A stretch of 7,442 nucleotides of DNA from Hellea balneolensis (GCA_003233025.1 QIKS01000220.1:1-7442); one strand, 5' to 3'. Counted from the stretch's first letter, positions 1 to 6,116 are shown. Notes: generated from the letters alone by a model not told the origin. Numbers and translations: made by a program.

Positions 1-1
1 A

Positions 2-172
2 GCTGGCGGTTTGGCCGGATATGATGACGGGTTTGGCGGTGTCGAATACGGCTTTGGCGGCGGCTTACAAATCCGTATCGGTGACAAGAGCAGCCATGCT
101 TCCTTCGGCATAGCAGCCGCCGTGTCAGGCAGCACTTACACCGCGAGGATACAGGCACGGATTGGCGGGTAG
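2..172 (+). CDS. 3' end of a glycine-rich, beta-strand-like (possibly outer-membrane) protein
   Basis: An open frame enters from the left edge and ends at TAG (170-172), giving 56 C-terminal residues. It starts AGGLAGYDDGFGGVEYGFGG, is rich in glycine, and ends in alternating polar and apolar residues (SGSTYTARIQARIGG). That alternation is what amphipathic beta strands of an autotransporter or other outer-membrane barrel look like. However, the last residue is Gly rather than the Phe or Trp usual in barrel proteins, so the family is not established. The short DNA repeat behind the two GFGG motifs shows as tandem similarity around 28-64. No start, signal peptide or N-terminal domain is in the window. 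It converges on the - strand genes that follow. An alternative is that this frame is open by chance over 57 codons. The glycine-rich, stop-free codon pattern argues mildly for a real gene end. Confidence 0.45.
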   Translation, partial: AGGLAGYDDGFGGVEYGFGGGLQIRIGDKSSHASFGIAAAVSGSTYTARIQARIGG

Positions 173-396
173 ACGATTGAGGGTATTCCCAATACTTTGA
201 TCACTTCGTCGCCGAAATGATTGATTGCTTTTACGGCTATGGGGCCTGTTTTGGGGCGGGGGAATGGGCGGCATAAACCGTGGTTTAGGCTGTCCCAGAC
301 CTCTTTGTTAATCTCTACTTTCAAGCTTGTCTTGAGCCTTGTTGTTTCTGTATATTTGGGAAAGCCGGCATCAAAGGCTACAACAAAACCCTAATA
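136..396 (-). pseudogene. Probable C-terminal remnant of an adenine-specific DNA methyltransferase gene
   Basis: Read on the - strand after a TAG at 393-391, the frame gives GFVVAFDAGFPKYTETTRLK, then KVEINKEVWDSL, RPFPRPKTGPIAVKAINHFG and DEVIKV. The block 'RPF-x-x-P-K-x-G-x-IAVK-x-INH-[FY]-GDEV-x-KV' is, from memory, the closing segment of site-specific (Mod-like, COG2189 type) DNA methyltransferases, where the protein normally ends a few residues later. Here the family-like part stops near 193. The frame then runs on to TAA at 138-136, antisense to the end of the gene on the left, so the native stop seems lost. No catalytic motif (DPPY/NPPY or FxGxG) lies upstream within the window; the exporter gene is there instead. 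I read this as a decayed gene end left after a rearrangement. The family assignment rests on recall of the tail motif and needs a search. An unrelated small protein started by TTG at 324 is the alternative. Confidence 0.45.
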
Positions 397-513
397 TGAT
401 AAGCTGGTGCGGCCGAGAAGTTGGTGGGTTTGTTTCCTTAGGTCGCCTAACCTTGCACATGTAATAAACAAGGTTATCCTCAAGGTAGACATTGACTTTG
501 GGGGCCTATTCAT
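391..513 (-). CDS. Small 40-residue ORF, in frame with and upstream of the methyltransferase-like remnant
   Basis: ATG at 513-511 is preceded on the - strand by AGGT five bases upstream, a plausible ribosome binding site. The frame reads MNRPPKSMSTLRITLFITCA, continues with RLGDLRKQTHQLLGRTSLSY, and stops at TAG (393-391). I do not recognise it. It has no membrane segment or cysteine motif and is basic. The next codons in the same frame are the methyltransferase-like remnant, so the two could be one decayed gene split by this TAG, or this could be a chance frame in non-coding DNA. I favour degenerate sequence over a functional peptide. Confidence 0.18.
   Translation of the reverse strand: MNRPPKSMSTLRITLFITCARLGDLRKQTHQLLGRTSLSY
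448..476. repeat. Inverted repeat TAACCTTG ... CAAGGTTA (8-bp arms, 13-base loop)
   Basis: The arms at 448-455 and 469-476 are perfect reverse complements. The left arm shares three bases (448-450) with a second small palindrome, TTAGG-TCG-CCTAA (438-450), and CAAGGT recurs at 481-486. The - strand transcript of the four-gene operon would run into this hairpin about 80-100 bases past the exporter stop. There is no following T-run, so it does not look like a standard rho-independent terminator. It could be a transcript-end stabilising hairpin or a scar of an inserted element. Confidence 0.45.
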
Positions 514-552
514 AATTTACCTATGTGATGCACAAATCTATGAGCCAAGACC

Positions 553-2985
553 TTATTTAACATAAGTTTTTTGGTGGTAGGTTTGAAGGAGTACGGGCAG
601 TAATATCCATGTTACAGCGAGGCAGGACAGGAAACCTATGATGGCGAGAATGCCCATTGAGCGCAGGCCGCCCATTGAGGCGGTGATCATGCCGCCAAAT
701 CCGATTAGGGTTGTCAGGGTGGTGAGAACGGCAGCGCGGCCTGTTGTGTTCATGATATTAGGTATGTCGGCCCGCGCGCCTGCGTTTTTGAAACGGTGGA
801 AAATGTGAATGCTGTTGTCGACTGAAATACCAACCAGCGAAGGTAAGATCACCATATTCATAATCGATAATGAAGGCCCGAAGGCACCCATAATGCCGAC
901 CGTGATAAGGATGCCAAGCAATGGCGGGGTCAAGACAATCAAAGTCCCCTTGAAGCTGCGGATGAACAAAAATACCAATAGTATTGTAGTTATTATGACC
1001 AGAGAAACGGCCTTGAGTGCATCGGCTTTCATCAGCGCCAGCATTTCAACAAATATGAAGCCTTCAGAGGCGCTGTAATATGTCCGGTCGTTGACGTTAA
1101 AGCTTGCGACATCATCATAATATTGTTGTGCGAGCTGGTTGTCATCCAAATCCACTGCGTTTTCAATATACATCAGATAGCCTTGCGTATTGTCCGCGCC
1201 CAGATAAGTACGCCGCAGCGCTTGCGGTAAATCCGCAATATTAAGATCATCAATAGACAGATAACCTATGCCCGCCTTATATTTTTCCGGGTCAAGTTCC
1301 TTTAGGTTTTCGGCTCTTGTTTCAAGGCGGCGAATGACCTCCAGGCGCCGGGCCTGACTTTCCTGGCTTGGCACAAAATCGAGAAGGCTGGAGATTTTCC
1401 TGATGGTCGGCGTGTCAATATCAGCGGTTATCTTTTGTTTAAAATATTTATCAATGGCAATCATTTCGTCCTGGGTTTGAACGAGTATGATGGCGCGGGA
1501 ATTGCTGGTTTTTAGAACTTGCTTTGCGGCTGTTTTAGAGGCGGTATAACTGGTGGGCAGACGCGCTTCCAGATTTTTCATGTTTTGTTCGAATTGCATT
1601 TTCGGCGCAAAAACCGATGCGAATACCACAAGCGCCACCACAGTAATTAAGATAGTGCGGCGATGCTCAAGTGGATTAAAAAACCTCGAAAACGGTAAAG
1701 GCTTTTCCCTTAGCTTCGTTTGTTTGTCCGCCTTCCAGCCCATTTTTTCCAAAGCAATCAGTAACGCCGGGAACACCGTGTACATGGAGATAAAGATCAA
1801 AATAATCCCGCTGCCAGCAATGAAACCAAATTCAGTGAAAGCCCGAAATTCTGTCAACATCAGCGCAAAGAAACTACTCGCTGTCGTCAGTGCTGCCATC
1901 AAGGATGCGCTGCCTGTTTGTTCGACCACAGTCCTCATGGCCTGCTCGGGAGACGCCCCTTTGCACCTCTCCTCGCGGTAGCGGCTGAAATTATGGATGC
2001 CAAAATCTATGCCAAGGCCAAACAAAATAAGGGTGAGAAACACTGTAATTAGATTGAGGCTACCAATGGTTGCGGCGGCCACACCCAATGTCCAGACAAT
2101 GCCAATAGCCAGCGGGATAAATATGGCAGGGATAACGGCAAGGCTGCGATATGAGAGCACAAGCAAGAGCGTGATGAGAACAAGGGCGCTTAACAGGCCG
2201 CGTTTCAAATCACCAATAATGGCATCAAATTGCAACACCGTGCTGGCAATGCGGCCCACGACTCCGGTTTGCAAACTGTCGTCATATTGGTCTCTCGCCA
2301 AATCATTTACAACATTGTGCGCATCGCTCACCATATGTTTGCTCACTGTGAGTGAGTCCATACCCGGCTTTGGCCAGACAATTAAAACCGCCGTTAAGCC
2401 GTCTTCGGAAATAAATTCCCGTCTGGTTTTTGGCGTCGTCGCGAGCTTGCTCTGTAGTTCATCGATCCGGTCTTGGTCAAAATCTGCGTTGGAATTGCCA
2501 CTGAGCTTTTCACCGCTCAATGTAAATGTCACCTCGGTGCCAAATATGTCGGCCAGTTTTTGCGCCATGAGTGTCGGGTAGGCTTCATCAATATCGCGCT
2601 CGATTTGTAAAAGCTCTTCAAGGCTCAGCAACAGTAATTTGTGTTTCTCCAGGGTTTCGATGTCTTCAAAGTACTGACTGGACTGAACCCAGTCCCGTGT
2701 GTCGATTATACGCTTTACCTGTTTGAGAAACGCAAGCGATGTGTCCGGGTCGTTTGATCGGGCCACAATTTGTATGGAGGCAAAACTGCCGGTTTTCTCA
2801 AGGGCTGCATTTAATGTCTGCACACTCTTGGCACCTTTGGGCATCAATGCTTCTATGCTCGTGGACACATTGATCGACATTGCAGAGCGAAATGCAAAGC
2901 CGGTGACAAGTGCTGCGACGACAAGAATGAGGAAGGCACGGCGACAAACGATTGCCGCCCACCAATGTGCGAAACGCGAGATCAT
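553..2985 (-). CDS. RND-superfamily exporter, MMPL/HpnN-like (COG1033 type), 810 residues
   Basis: An inner-membrane RND transporter of the MMPL/sterol-sensing-domain branch, expected to use the proton gradient to export a lipid or other hydrophobic substrate. The protein is an internal duplication. Half one has TM1 (about 16-35), a periplasmic domain (36-260) and a five-helix bundle (262-415). Half two has a helix at 444-461, a periplasmic domain (462-655) and a bundle at 658-802. The conserved acidic residue in the middle of each bundle is visible: GLGIDFGIHNFSRY (Asp327) and GISVDNSIHIFHRF (Asp723). Both periplasmic domains are of moderate size, more like HpnN-type lipid exporters and MmpL proteins than AcrB-type drug pumps, which have about 1,000 residues. 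It is the last gene of the operon and its ATG overlaps the upstream stop (ATGA). No Shine-Dalgarno sequence is visible, so translation is probably coupled. The substrate is not shown by sequence. The neighbours (glycosyltransferase, GDPD, flippase-like protein) make a glycolipid or related lipid the likeliest cargo (inference). Confidence 0.88.
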   Translation of the reverse strand: MISRFAHWWAAIVCRRAFLILVVAALVTGFAFRSAMSINVSTSIEALMPKGAKSVQTLNAALEKTGSFASIQIVARSNDPDTSLAFLKQVKRIIDTRDWVQSSQYFEDIETLEKHKLLLLSLEELLQIERDIDEAYPTLMAQKLADIFGTEVTFTLSGEKLSGNSNADFDQDRIDELQSKLATTPKTRREFISEDGLTAVLIVWPKPGMDSLTVSKHMVSDAHNVVNDLARDQYDDSLQTGVVGRIASTVLQFDAIIGDLKRGLLSALVLITLLLVLSYRSLAVIPAIFIPLAIGIVWTLGVAAATIGSLNLITVFLTLILFGLGIDFGIHNFSRYREERCKGASPEQAMRTVVEQTGSASLMAALTTASSFFALMLTEFRAFTEFGFIAGSGIILIFISMYTVFPALLIALEKMGWKADKQTKLREKPLPFSRFFNPLEHRRTILITVVALVVFASVFAPKMQFEQNMKNLEARLPTSYTASKTAAKQVLKTSNSRAIILVQTQDEMIAIDKYFKQKITADIDTPTIRKISSLLDFVPSQESQARRLEVIRRLETRAENLKELDPEKYKAGIGYLSIDDLNIADLPQALRRTYLGADNTQGYLMYIENAVDLDDNQLAQQYYDDVASFNVNDRTYYSASEGFIFVEMLALMKADALKAVSLVIITTILLVFLFIRSFKGTLIVLTPPLLGILITVGIMGAFGPSLSIMNMVILPSLVGISVDNSIHIFHRFKNAGARADIPNIMNTTGRAAVLTTLTTLIGFGGMITASMGGLRSMGILAIIGFLSCLAVTWILLPVLLQTYHQKTYVK

Positions 2986-3947
2986 GGGCGTTTGGAGGTC
3001 AAGATAAAAATTGCAAGTTGAACCAGTTGTGTCATGGCTGTGGCCGCAAGGAGCATGGCGCTGACCTGCAGGGCAGCGCCGCCTGCAAATCCGGCGAGCG
3101 ACAAACCGACACCGAGAAACACAAGGTCTCCATTAGGCAGTCCCGGTATGCGCTTGACCAAAGTCTGCACCGTAAGAAACATAAGCCAGGTCAGGACCGG
3201 GGTGGCCGGAAGCGCACTGGCCCATTGGGCCACTTGCAGGCCTGCCACCACCAACACTTTACCGCTATGCACGGCTGTCACTTGCACAAGTTTCAAGGGC
3301 GGCAATGCGCTCAAGCGGCGAAAGAACAAAATCACAAGGGCATAAATAATAAGGCAAATAACAACAAACCCGCCGATAAGAACCGGAGACAAATCCCAAA
3401 GTTTTTGCAAAATATCGGGCTTGCCGAAAATAAATAGAGCGGCGACAAGCAATATTGCCCAGCTATTGGACACCAGCGCCGAAACCAGATTATTGTCTTT
3501 CACCGCAATCAGGGCCCGCCGCTGATCAAATCCGGGCTGGTTCGCCAATTTTCCAACAAGATAAGCCTCGCCCGTATAGCTGACGAGCGCATCATTATAC
3601 ACACGTTTGCGGCTAAAAATTTTCAGACCATTTGCAATTCGCTTGCCCGTGATCAGGCGGTAGTTCAAAGTTTCAGACAATGGCACTGTCAGGAATATTG
3701 CTACCGAGAAAAGATAGAATAATGGCGAAGCGGGTAAATGCCCCGCAATGTCCGTCCAGCCGATTTGCGTAAGCCGGTAAAAAAGGTAAGCAATGATCGC
3801 AGCCAACATAATCCGCCGTGCCCAAACAAGCCTGTTTCTCCAACGCCTTGTATTGGCATTTTTTGTTATGCGCCCGGCCCATATTGATAGGTGATTACCA
3901 ACAGGCTCTAACCCGCACAGCGGGGTTTTTACACGATGTGTTTTCAT
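2982..3947 (-). CDS. Integral membrane protein, lysylphosphatidylglycerol-synthase TM-domain (flippase-like) family
   Basis: A 321-residue polytopic inner-membrane protein. After a basic cytoplasmic N-terminus of about 45 residues there are hydrophobic segments near 46-58, 75-90, 155-174, 188-209, 230-246, 250-262, 274-285 and 290-315. Two blocks resemble the LPG_synthase_TM/UPF0104 (COG0392) family: YTGEAYLVGKLANQPGF (124-140) with the following KDNNLVSALVSN stretch, and KRIPGLPNGDLVFLGVGLSL (265-284), which takes the place of the family's PGG-x-G-x-x-E loop. It has only the membrane part and lacks the soluble aminoacyl-transferase domain of MprF, so it cannot itself make lysyl-lipids; the membrane half of MprF is the lipid-flipping part. 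Its ATG overlaps the GDPD stop (ATGA) and its own stop overlaps the exporter start. No Shine-Dalgarno is visible, so translation looks coupled at both ends. A role in moving a lipid or lipid-linked sugar across the inner membrane is inference. Family assignment is moderate because the key loop is divergent. Confidence 0.65.
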   Translation of the reverse strand: MKTHRVKTPLCGLEPVGNHLSIWAGRITKNANTRRWRNRLVWARRIMLAAIIAYLFYRLTQIGWTDIAGHLPASPLFYLFSVAIFLTVPLSETLNYRLITGKRIANGLKIFSRKRVYNDALVSYTGEAYLVGKLANQPGFDQRRALIAVKDNNLVSALVSNSWAILLVAALFIFGKPDILQKLWDLSPVLIGGFVVICLIIYALVILFFRRLSALPPLKLVQVTAVHSGKVLVVAGLQVAQWASALPATPVLTWLMFLTVQTLVKRIPGLPNGDLVFLGVGLSLAGFAGGAALQVSAMLLAATAMTQLVQLAIFILTSKRP

Positions 3948-4864
3948 GTTTTGTGAATATCTATTGGTTGATAGTTCCTGTCCAACATGGCCGTTTGCAG
4001 CAGGTCTAGTTTCTCAAGATAGGGGACGAGTTTATCAAGATGGTCGGTTTGAATAAACAAGGCTCCGGCATTGACGCTATCTCTATATCCGCGTTCATTA
4101 TCGGAAAACCCCATATTATTGCAAAACAAATGAAGGTTGGCGCTGTGAATGGCCCGCGCGGCCTTGAAGCTAAATGATAAACGGCGCAGTCCCATAATCT
4201 CCAAAGGAAATGTAGTGGACAGAATTTTGGTTTTTTTAACGCTAATATAATGTGGCCTTAATGCATATTGCGGGCATAGGGATTGCAGCATTTTGAAATG
4301 GTGACGCCTGGCAAAAATAGTGACCAATTGACCGGAAGCAAATCCCTCTTCCTGCAAAATATTTGCCAGGATCTCTGCCGAATTTTTCGGGCCACCCTTG
4401 AAATCCAAATCAACGATAAACCGGCCTTTGACATTGCGTAAAGCCTCACGAAGGGTCGGAACTTTCTCGCCTGCGAACTCGGGGGCAGTGCCTATGCTAG
4501 CGTCCAGTAATTTAATTTGGTCCAATGTCAAATTCTTCACCCGCCCACGGCCATTTGTTGTGCGGTTTACCGAGCCATCATGCATCAACACAAAATGACC
4601 GTCTTTTGTACATCTTATATCAAACTCGATAGCCCGCGCTCCCAAAGCATAGGCGGCCTCATGGGAAGCCAATGTGTTTTCAGGCGCAAATTTTTTGGTG
4701 CCGCGATGGCCCACCGCAATAATTTTTGGTTGGTTTGAAACATTTCTGTTTTGTGTGTTCATACTGCGTAGATTAACCCGAGGCTTTAGTTCAAGCAGTC
4801 TTTTAAGTCGCGTCGTGCCTTTACCCGCTGCAATAATCAGACCGTTTTTGATTTGAGATATCAA
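3944..4864 (-). CDS. Glycerophosphodiester phosphodiesterase (GDPD, UgpQ-like)
   Basis: Hydrolyses glycerophosphodiesters (deacylated phospholipid head groups) to glycerol-3-phosphate plus an alcohol. Family motifs appear in order; numbering is from the TTG start, 306 residues. They are GHRG (52-55, His53), APENT (60-64), EFDIR (80-84, metal-binding Glu80 and Asp82), DGHFVLMHD (88-96, catalytic His95), TNGRG (103-107), PTLREAL (136-142), VDLDFK (151-156) and a C-terminal QTDHLDKLVPYL block. No signal peptide is evident, so it is probably cytoplasmic. Start choice: TTG at 4864 has GGAG seven bases upstream, lying across the previous gene's stop. GTG at 4903 would overlap the previous gene by 35 bases with a poor site. 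ATG at 4762 has no ribosome binding site but still leaves a complete GDPD domain. The stop overlaps the next gene's ATG. In this operon it would recover phosphate and glycerol-3-phosphate during lipid turnover (inference). Confidence 0.9.
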   Translation of the reverse strand: MISQIKNGLIIAAGKGTTRLKRLLELKPRVNLRSMNTQNRNVSNQPKIIAVGHRGTKKFAPENTLASHEAAYALGARAIEFDIRCTKDGHFVLMHDGSVNRTTNGRGRVKNLTLDQIKLLDASIGTAPEFAGEKVPTLREALRNVKGRFIVDLDFKGGPKNSAEILANILQEEGFASGQLVTIFARRHHFKMLQSLCPQYALRPHYISVKKTKILSTTFPLEIMGLRRLSFSFKAARAIHSANLHLFCNNMGFSDNERGYRDSVNAGALFIQTDHLDKLVPYLEKLDLLQTAMLDRNYQPIDIHKT

Positions 4865-4868
4865 TGTC

Positions 4869-6026
4869 TTACTCCGCCGCCGCGTTCGCTGACGCTTTTG
4901 CACTGCCGATCACATCCCTGTATTGGCTCAGCAAATTTGGCATGATGCGTTCCCAGTCATAGGTCGCACTGGCGCGCCTCGCGTTCTGACCCATCCGCCG
5001 TCGCAGGGCATTGTTGTAACAAAGCTCGGCAGTCCCGTCAATCCAGGCTAGGCTATCGATGCTCTCCACAAGCAAGCCGGTTTCTCCGTGCCGCACAAGA
5101 TCGGTACTGCCCGTGGCCTTCAAACAGACCGTGGCAAGGCCGGACGCCATAGCTTCCAAAGTCACATTGCCAAATGTTTCTGTCAGGCTCGGGTTGATAA
5201 ACAAATCGCTGGAAGCATAGGCCCGCGCCAAATTATCACCAGACAAATGTCCGGTCATCACTGCGTTGGGCAAATGCTTGCGCACAGCCTTTCTCTCCGG
5301 GCCTTCCCCGACCACCAGCGCCTTCACAGGTAGTCCGCGAGAGGCAAGCGCTTTGATCAGCAAGGCAAAATCATCCAGGCCTTTCTCGCGCACAAGCCGG
5401 CCAACAAAGCCTAGTACTATTTCGCCGTCCCCGAACCCAAGGCTACGCCGCCACTGCGTATCGCGGTGCGCAGGATTAAATTTTTTCCGGTCAACACCGC
5501 GGCTCCACAGGCGCATATTGTCTCCAATGATCCCATCTTTGATCAACGCCTCACCTACTGAACGGCTAGGCACATAAACATGGTGACAACGATCATAAAA
5601 TTGGGCCATTTTTTTGCGGCAATAGGCTTCTGCCCAACCCACACCGTAATAGCGCAAATAGGTGTCGAACCGTGTGTGGAAAGAGGCGACTGTCGGGACG
5701 CCGAGCACCTCGGCAAATTTCAAGGCGGAATGGCCGAGCACATCGGGCGCGGACAGATGAAAAAGATTGGGCCGAAAAGCCCTGATCTGGCGTTTAAGTT
5801 TGTCAGAAAGCCCGAACCCGATACGGTATTCGCCGCGTCCGGGAACAGGGACGGATCCGACTGAGATTAATGTTCCCGCAGGCTTGAAAGCCGGTCTTGG
5901 GGATGTCGGCGAATAAACCAACACGTCTGCGCCTTGCCGCTCCAGATAGGAAACAAGTTTATTTAGGGCCATATTGGCCCCATCCGTGACATAATTATAA
6001 TTGCCCGAAAACAGCGCTATGCGCAT
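4869..6026 (-). CDS. GT4-family glycosyltransferase, SqdX/MgtA-like, probably acting on a lipid acceptor
   Basis: A retaining GT-B glycosyltransferase of 385 residues from the ATG at 6026. The N-terminal acceptor domain begins MRIALFSGNYNYVTDGAN. It carries SFHTRFDTYLRYYG (115-128), a segment characteristic of the SqdX / glucuronosyl- or mannosyl-diacylglycerol synthase / PimB group, in which the acceptor is a glycerolipid or phosphatidylinositol. The C-terminal donor domain shows FVGRLVREKGLD (Arg210, Lys215), VVGEGPE (238-244) and the GT4 EX7E motif ETFGNVTLE (Glu283, Glu291). No membrane segment is present; basic patches could bind the inner leaflet. Start choice: ATG 6026 fits the family N-terminus, with GGAG 13 bases upstream. 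ATG 6038 adds only MTTK. TTG 6062 has no ribosome binding site and would lie at or above the PhoB-dependent start point. First gene of the four-gene operon. The sugar donor cannot be read from sequence. Confidence 0.88.
   Translation of the reverse strand: MRIALFSGNYNYVTDGANMALNKLVSYLERQGADVLVYSPTSPRPAFKPAGTLISVGSVPVPGRGEYRIGFGLSDKLKRQIRAFRPNLFHLSAPDVLGHSALKFAEVLGVPTVASFHTRFDTYLRYYGVGWAEAYCRKKMAQFYDRCHHVYVPSRSVGEALIKDGIIGDNMRLWSRGVDRKKFNPAHRDTQWRRSLGFGDGEIVLGFVGRLVREKGLDDFALLIKALASRGLPVKALVVGEGPERKAVRKHLPNAVMTGHLSGDNLARAYASSDLFINPSLTETFGNVTLEAMASGLATVCLKATGSTDLVRHGETGLLVESIDSLAWIDGTAELCYNNALRRRMGQNARRASATYDWERIMPNLLSQYRDVIGSAKASANAAAE
4872..4875 (-). promoter_or_regulatory. Ribosome binding site deciding the TTG start of the GDPD gene
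   Basis: On the - strand GGAG sits seven bases before TTG (4864-4862). It lies just ahead of the TAA (4871-4869) that ends the upstream glycosyltransferase. The two genes are therefore separated by four bases, and ribosomes finishing the first gene could restart on the second. The spacing is better than for the GTG (4903) or ATG (4762) alternatives. Confidence 0.6.
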
Positions 6027-6065
6027 TTTTGTTGTCATTCTCCAGCCCCGAAAATTGTTCAATAA

Positions 6066-6083
6066 CTGTCATGTCAATGACAG
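6066..6083. repeat. Inverted repeat CTGTCAT-GTCA-ATGACAG upstream of the operon
   Basis: The 7-bp arms at 6066-6072 and 6077-6083 are perfect complements around four bases. The right arm is also the second, perfect heptad of the PhoB box on the - strand. The left arm therefore provides an extra, oppositely oriented TGTCA half-site in register (11-bp steps). This could accommodate a further PhoB dimer half or simply be coincidence of the TGTCA core. Confidence 0.5.
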
Positions 6084-6094
6084 GTCTTTGACAA
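6077..6094 (-). promoter_or_regulatory. Candidate PhoB box for the four-gene lipid operon
   Basis: On the - strand the site reads TTGTCAAAGACCTGTCAT. It has two direct heptads (TTGTCAA and CTGTCAT) separated by four bases, the 11-bp repeat geometry PhoB requires. It matches CTGTCATAAATCTGTCAT at 14 of 18 positions, with the downstream heptad perfect. In PhoB-activated promoters the box takes the place of the -35 element and the -10 follows roughly 10-12 bases later. Here the bases after an 11-12-base gap read TTATTGA (6065-6059), a weak -10. That would put the start of transcription near 6050, consistent with translation from 6038 or 6026. This is the clearest regulatory clue in the window and implies induction by phosphate starvation. 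Confidence 0.6.
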
Positions 6095-6116
6095 GTTCAC
6101 ACACCGTGGTTACCAT
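6088..6116 (+). promoter_or_regulatory. Sigma-70-type promoter for the rightward glycosyltransferase
   Basis: TTGACA (6088-6093, perfect -35) is followed after exactly 17 bases by TACCAT (6111-6116, 4 of 6 with TATAAT). Transcription would start near 6123, leaving a leader of about 55 bases. The -35 hexamer lies inside the PhoB box that reads the other way. PhoB bound there would therefore either compete with RNA polymerase at this promoter or coordinate the two directions. Confidence 0.5.

Larger units (their letters stand above)
173..552. other. Convergent region without an intact gene
   Basis: This stretch separates the + strand gene end at 172 from the exporter stop at 553. It holds the methyltransferase-like remnant, a 40-codon frame, a small palindrome GTATT-CCC-AATAC (183-195) just past the left gene's stop, and two nested inverted repeats at 438-476. 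The palindrome at 183-195 has only a 5-bp stem followed by TTT, too weak to call as a terminator. I see no tRNA, no CRISPR repeat and no convincing rho-independent terminator for either converging transcript. Confidence 0.6.

Noticed and set aside
183..198. Palindrome GTATT-CCC-AATAC followed by TTT as a terminator for the left gene
   Set aside because: A five-base, AT-rich stem with only three T residues is too weak to call a rho-independent terminator.
809..2581. Long + strand open frames opposite the exporter (for example 809-1078, 1553-1981, 1997-2581)
   Set aside because: They lie antisense to a clear 810-residue RND protein, have unlikely compositions and match no family I know.
553..2985. 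Multidrug efflux pump
   Set aside because: The protein is shorter than AcrB-type pumps, has MMPL/COG1033 motifs and has no membrane-fusion protein gene nearby; lipid-type cargo fits better.
2952..3437. + strand open frames opposite the membrane-protein gene
   Set aside because: Antisense to a hydrophobic, family-like protein with coupled start and stop; the + frames are low-complexity Lys/Arg/Gln/His mixtures.
3673..3882. - strand 69-residue frame inside the LPG-TM gene
   Set aside because: An alternative frame of a real gene, with no ribosome binding site and no family features.
4865..4903. GTG at 4903 as the GDPD start
   Set aside because: It would overlap the previous gene by 35 bases with a poorly spaced AGGG; the extra residues QKRQRTRRRSK are a frame shadow of the Ala-rich end of the glycosyltransferase.
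5088..5864. + strand open frames opposite the first glycosyltransferase
   Set aside because: Antisense to a GT4 enzyme with all expected motifs; the frames are shadows of its codon bias.
6027..6062. Longer start (TTG at 6062) for the leftward glycosyltransferase
   Set aside because: It has no ribosome binding site, adds residues (MNNFRGWR) not typical of the family, and lies upstream of the start point expected from the PhoB box.
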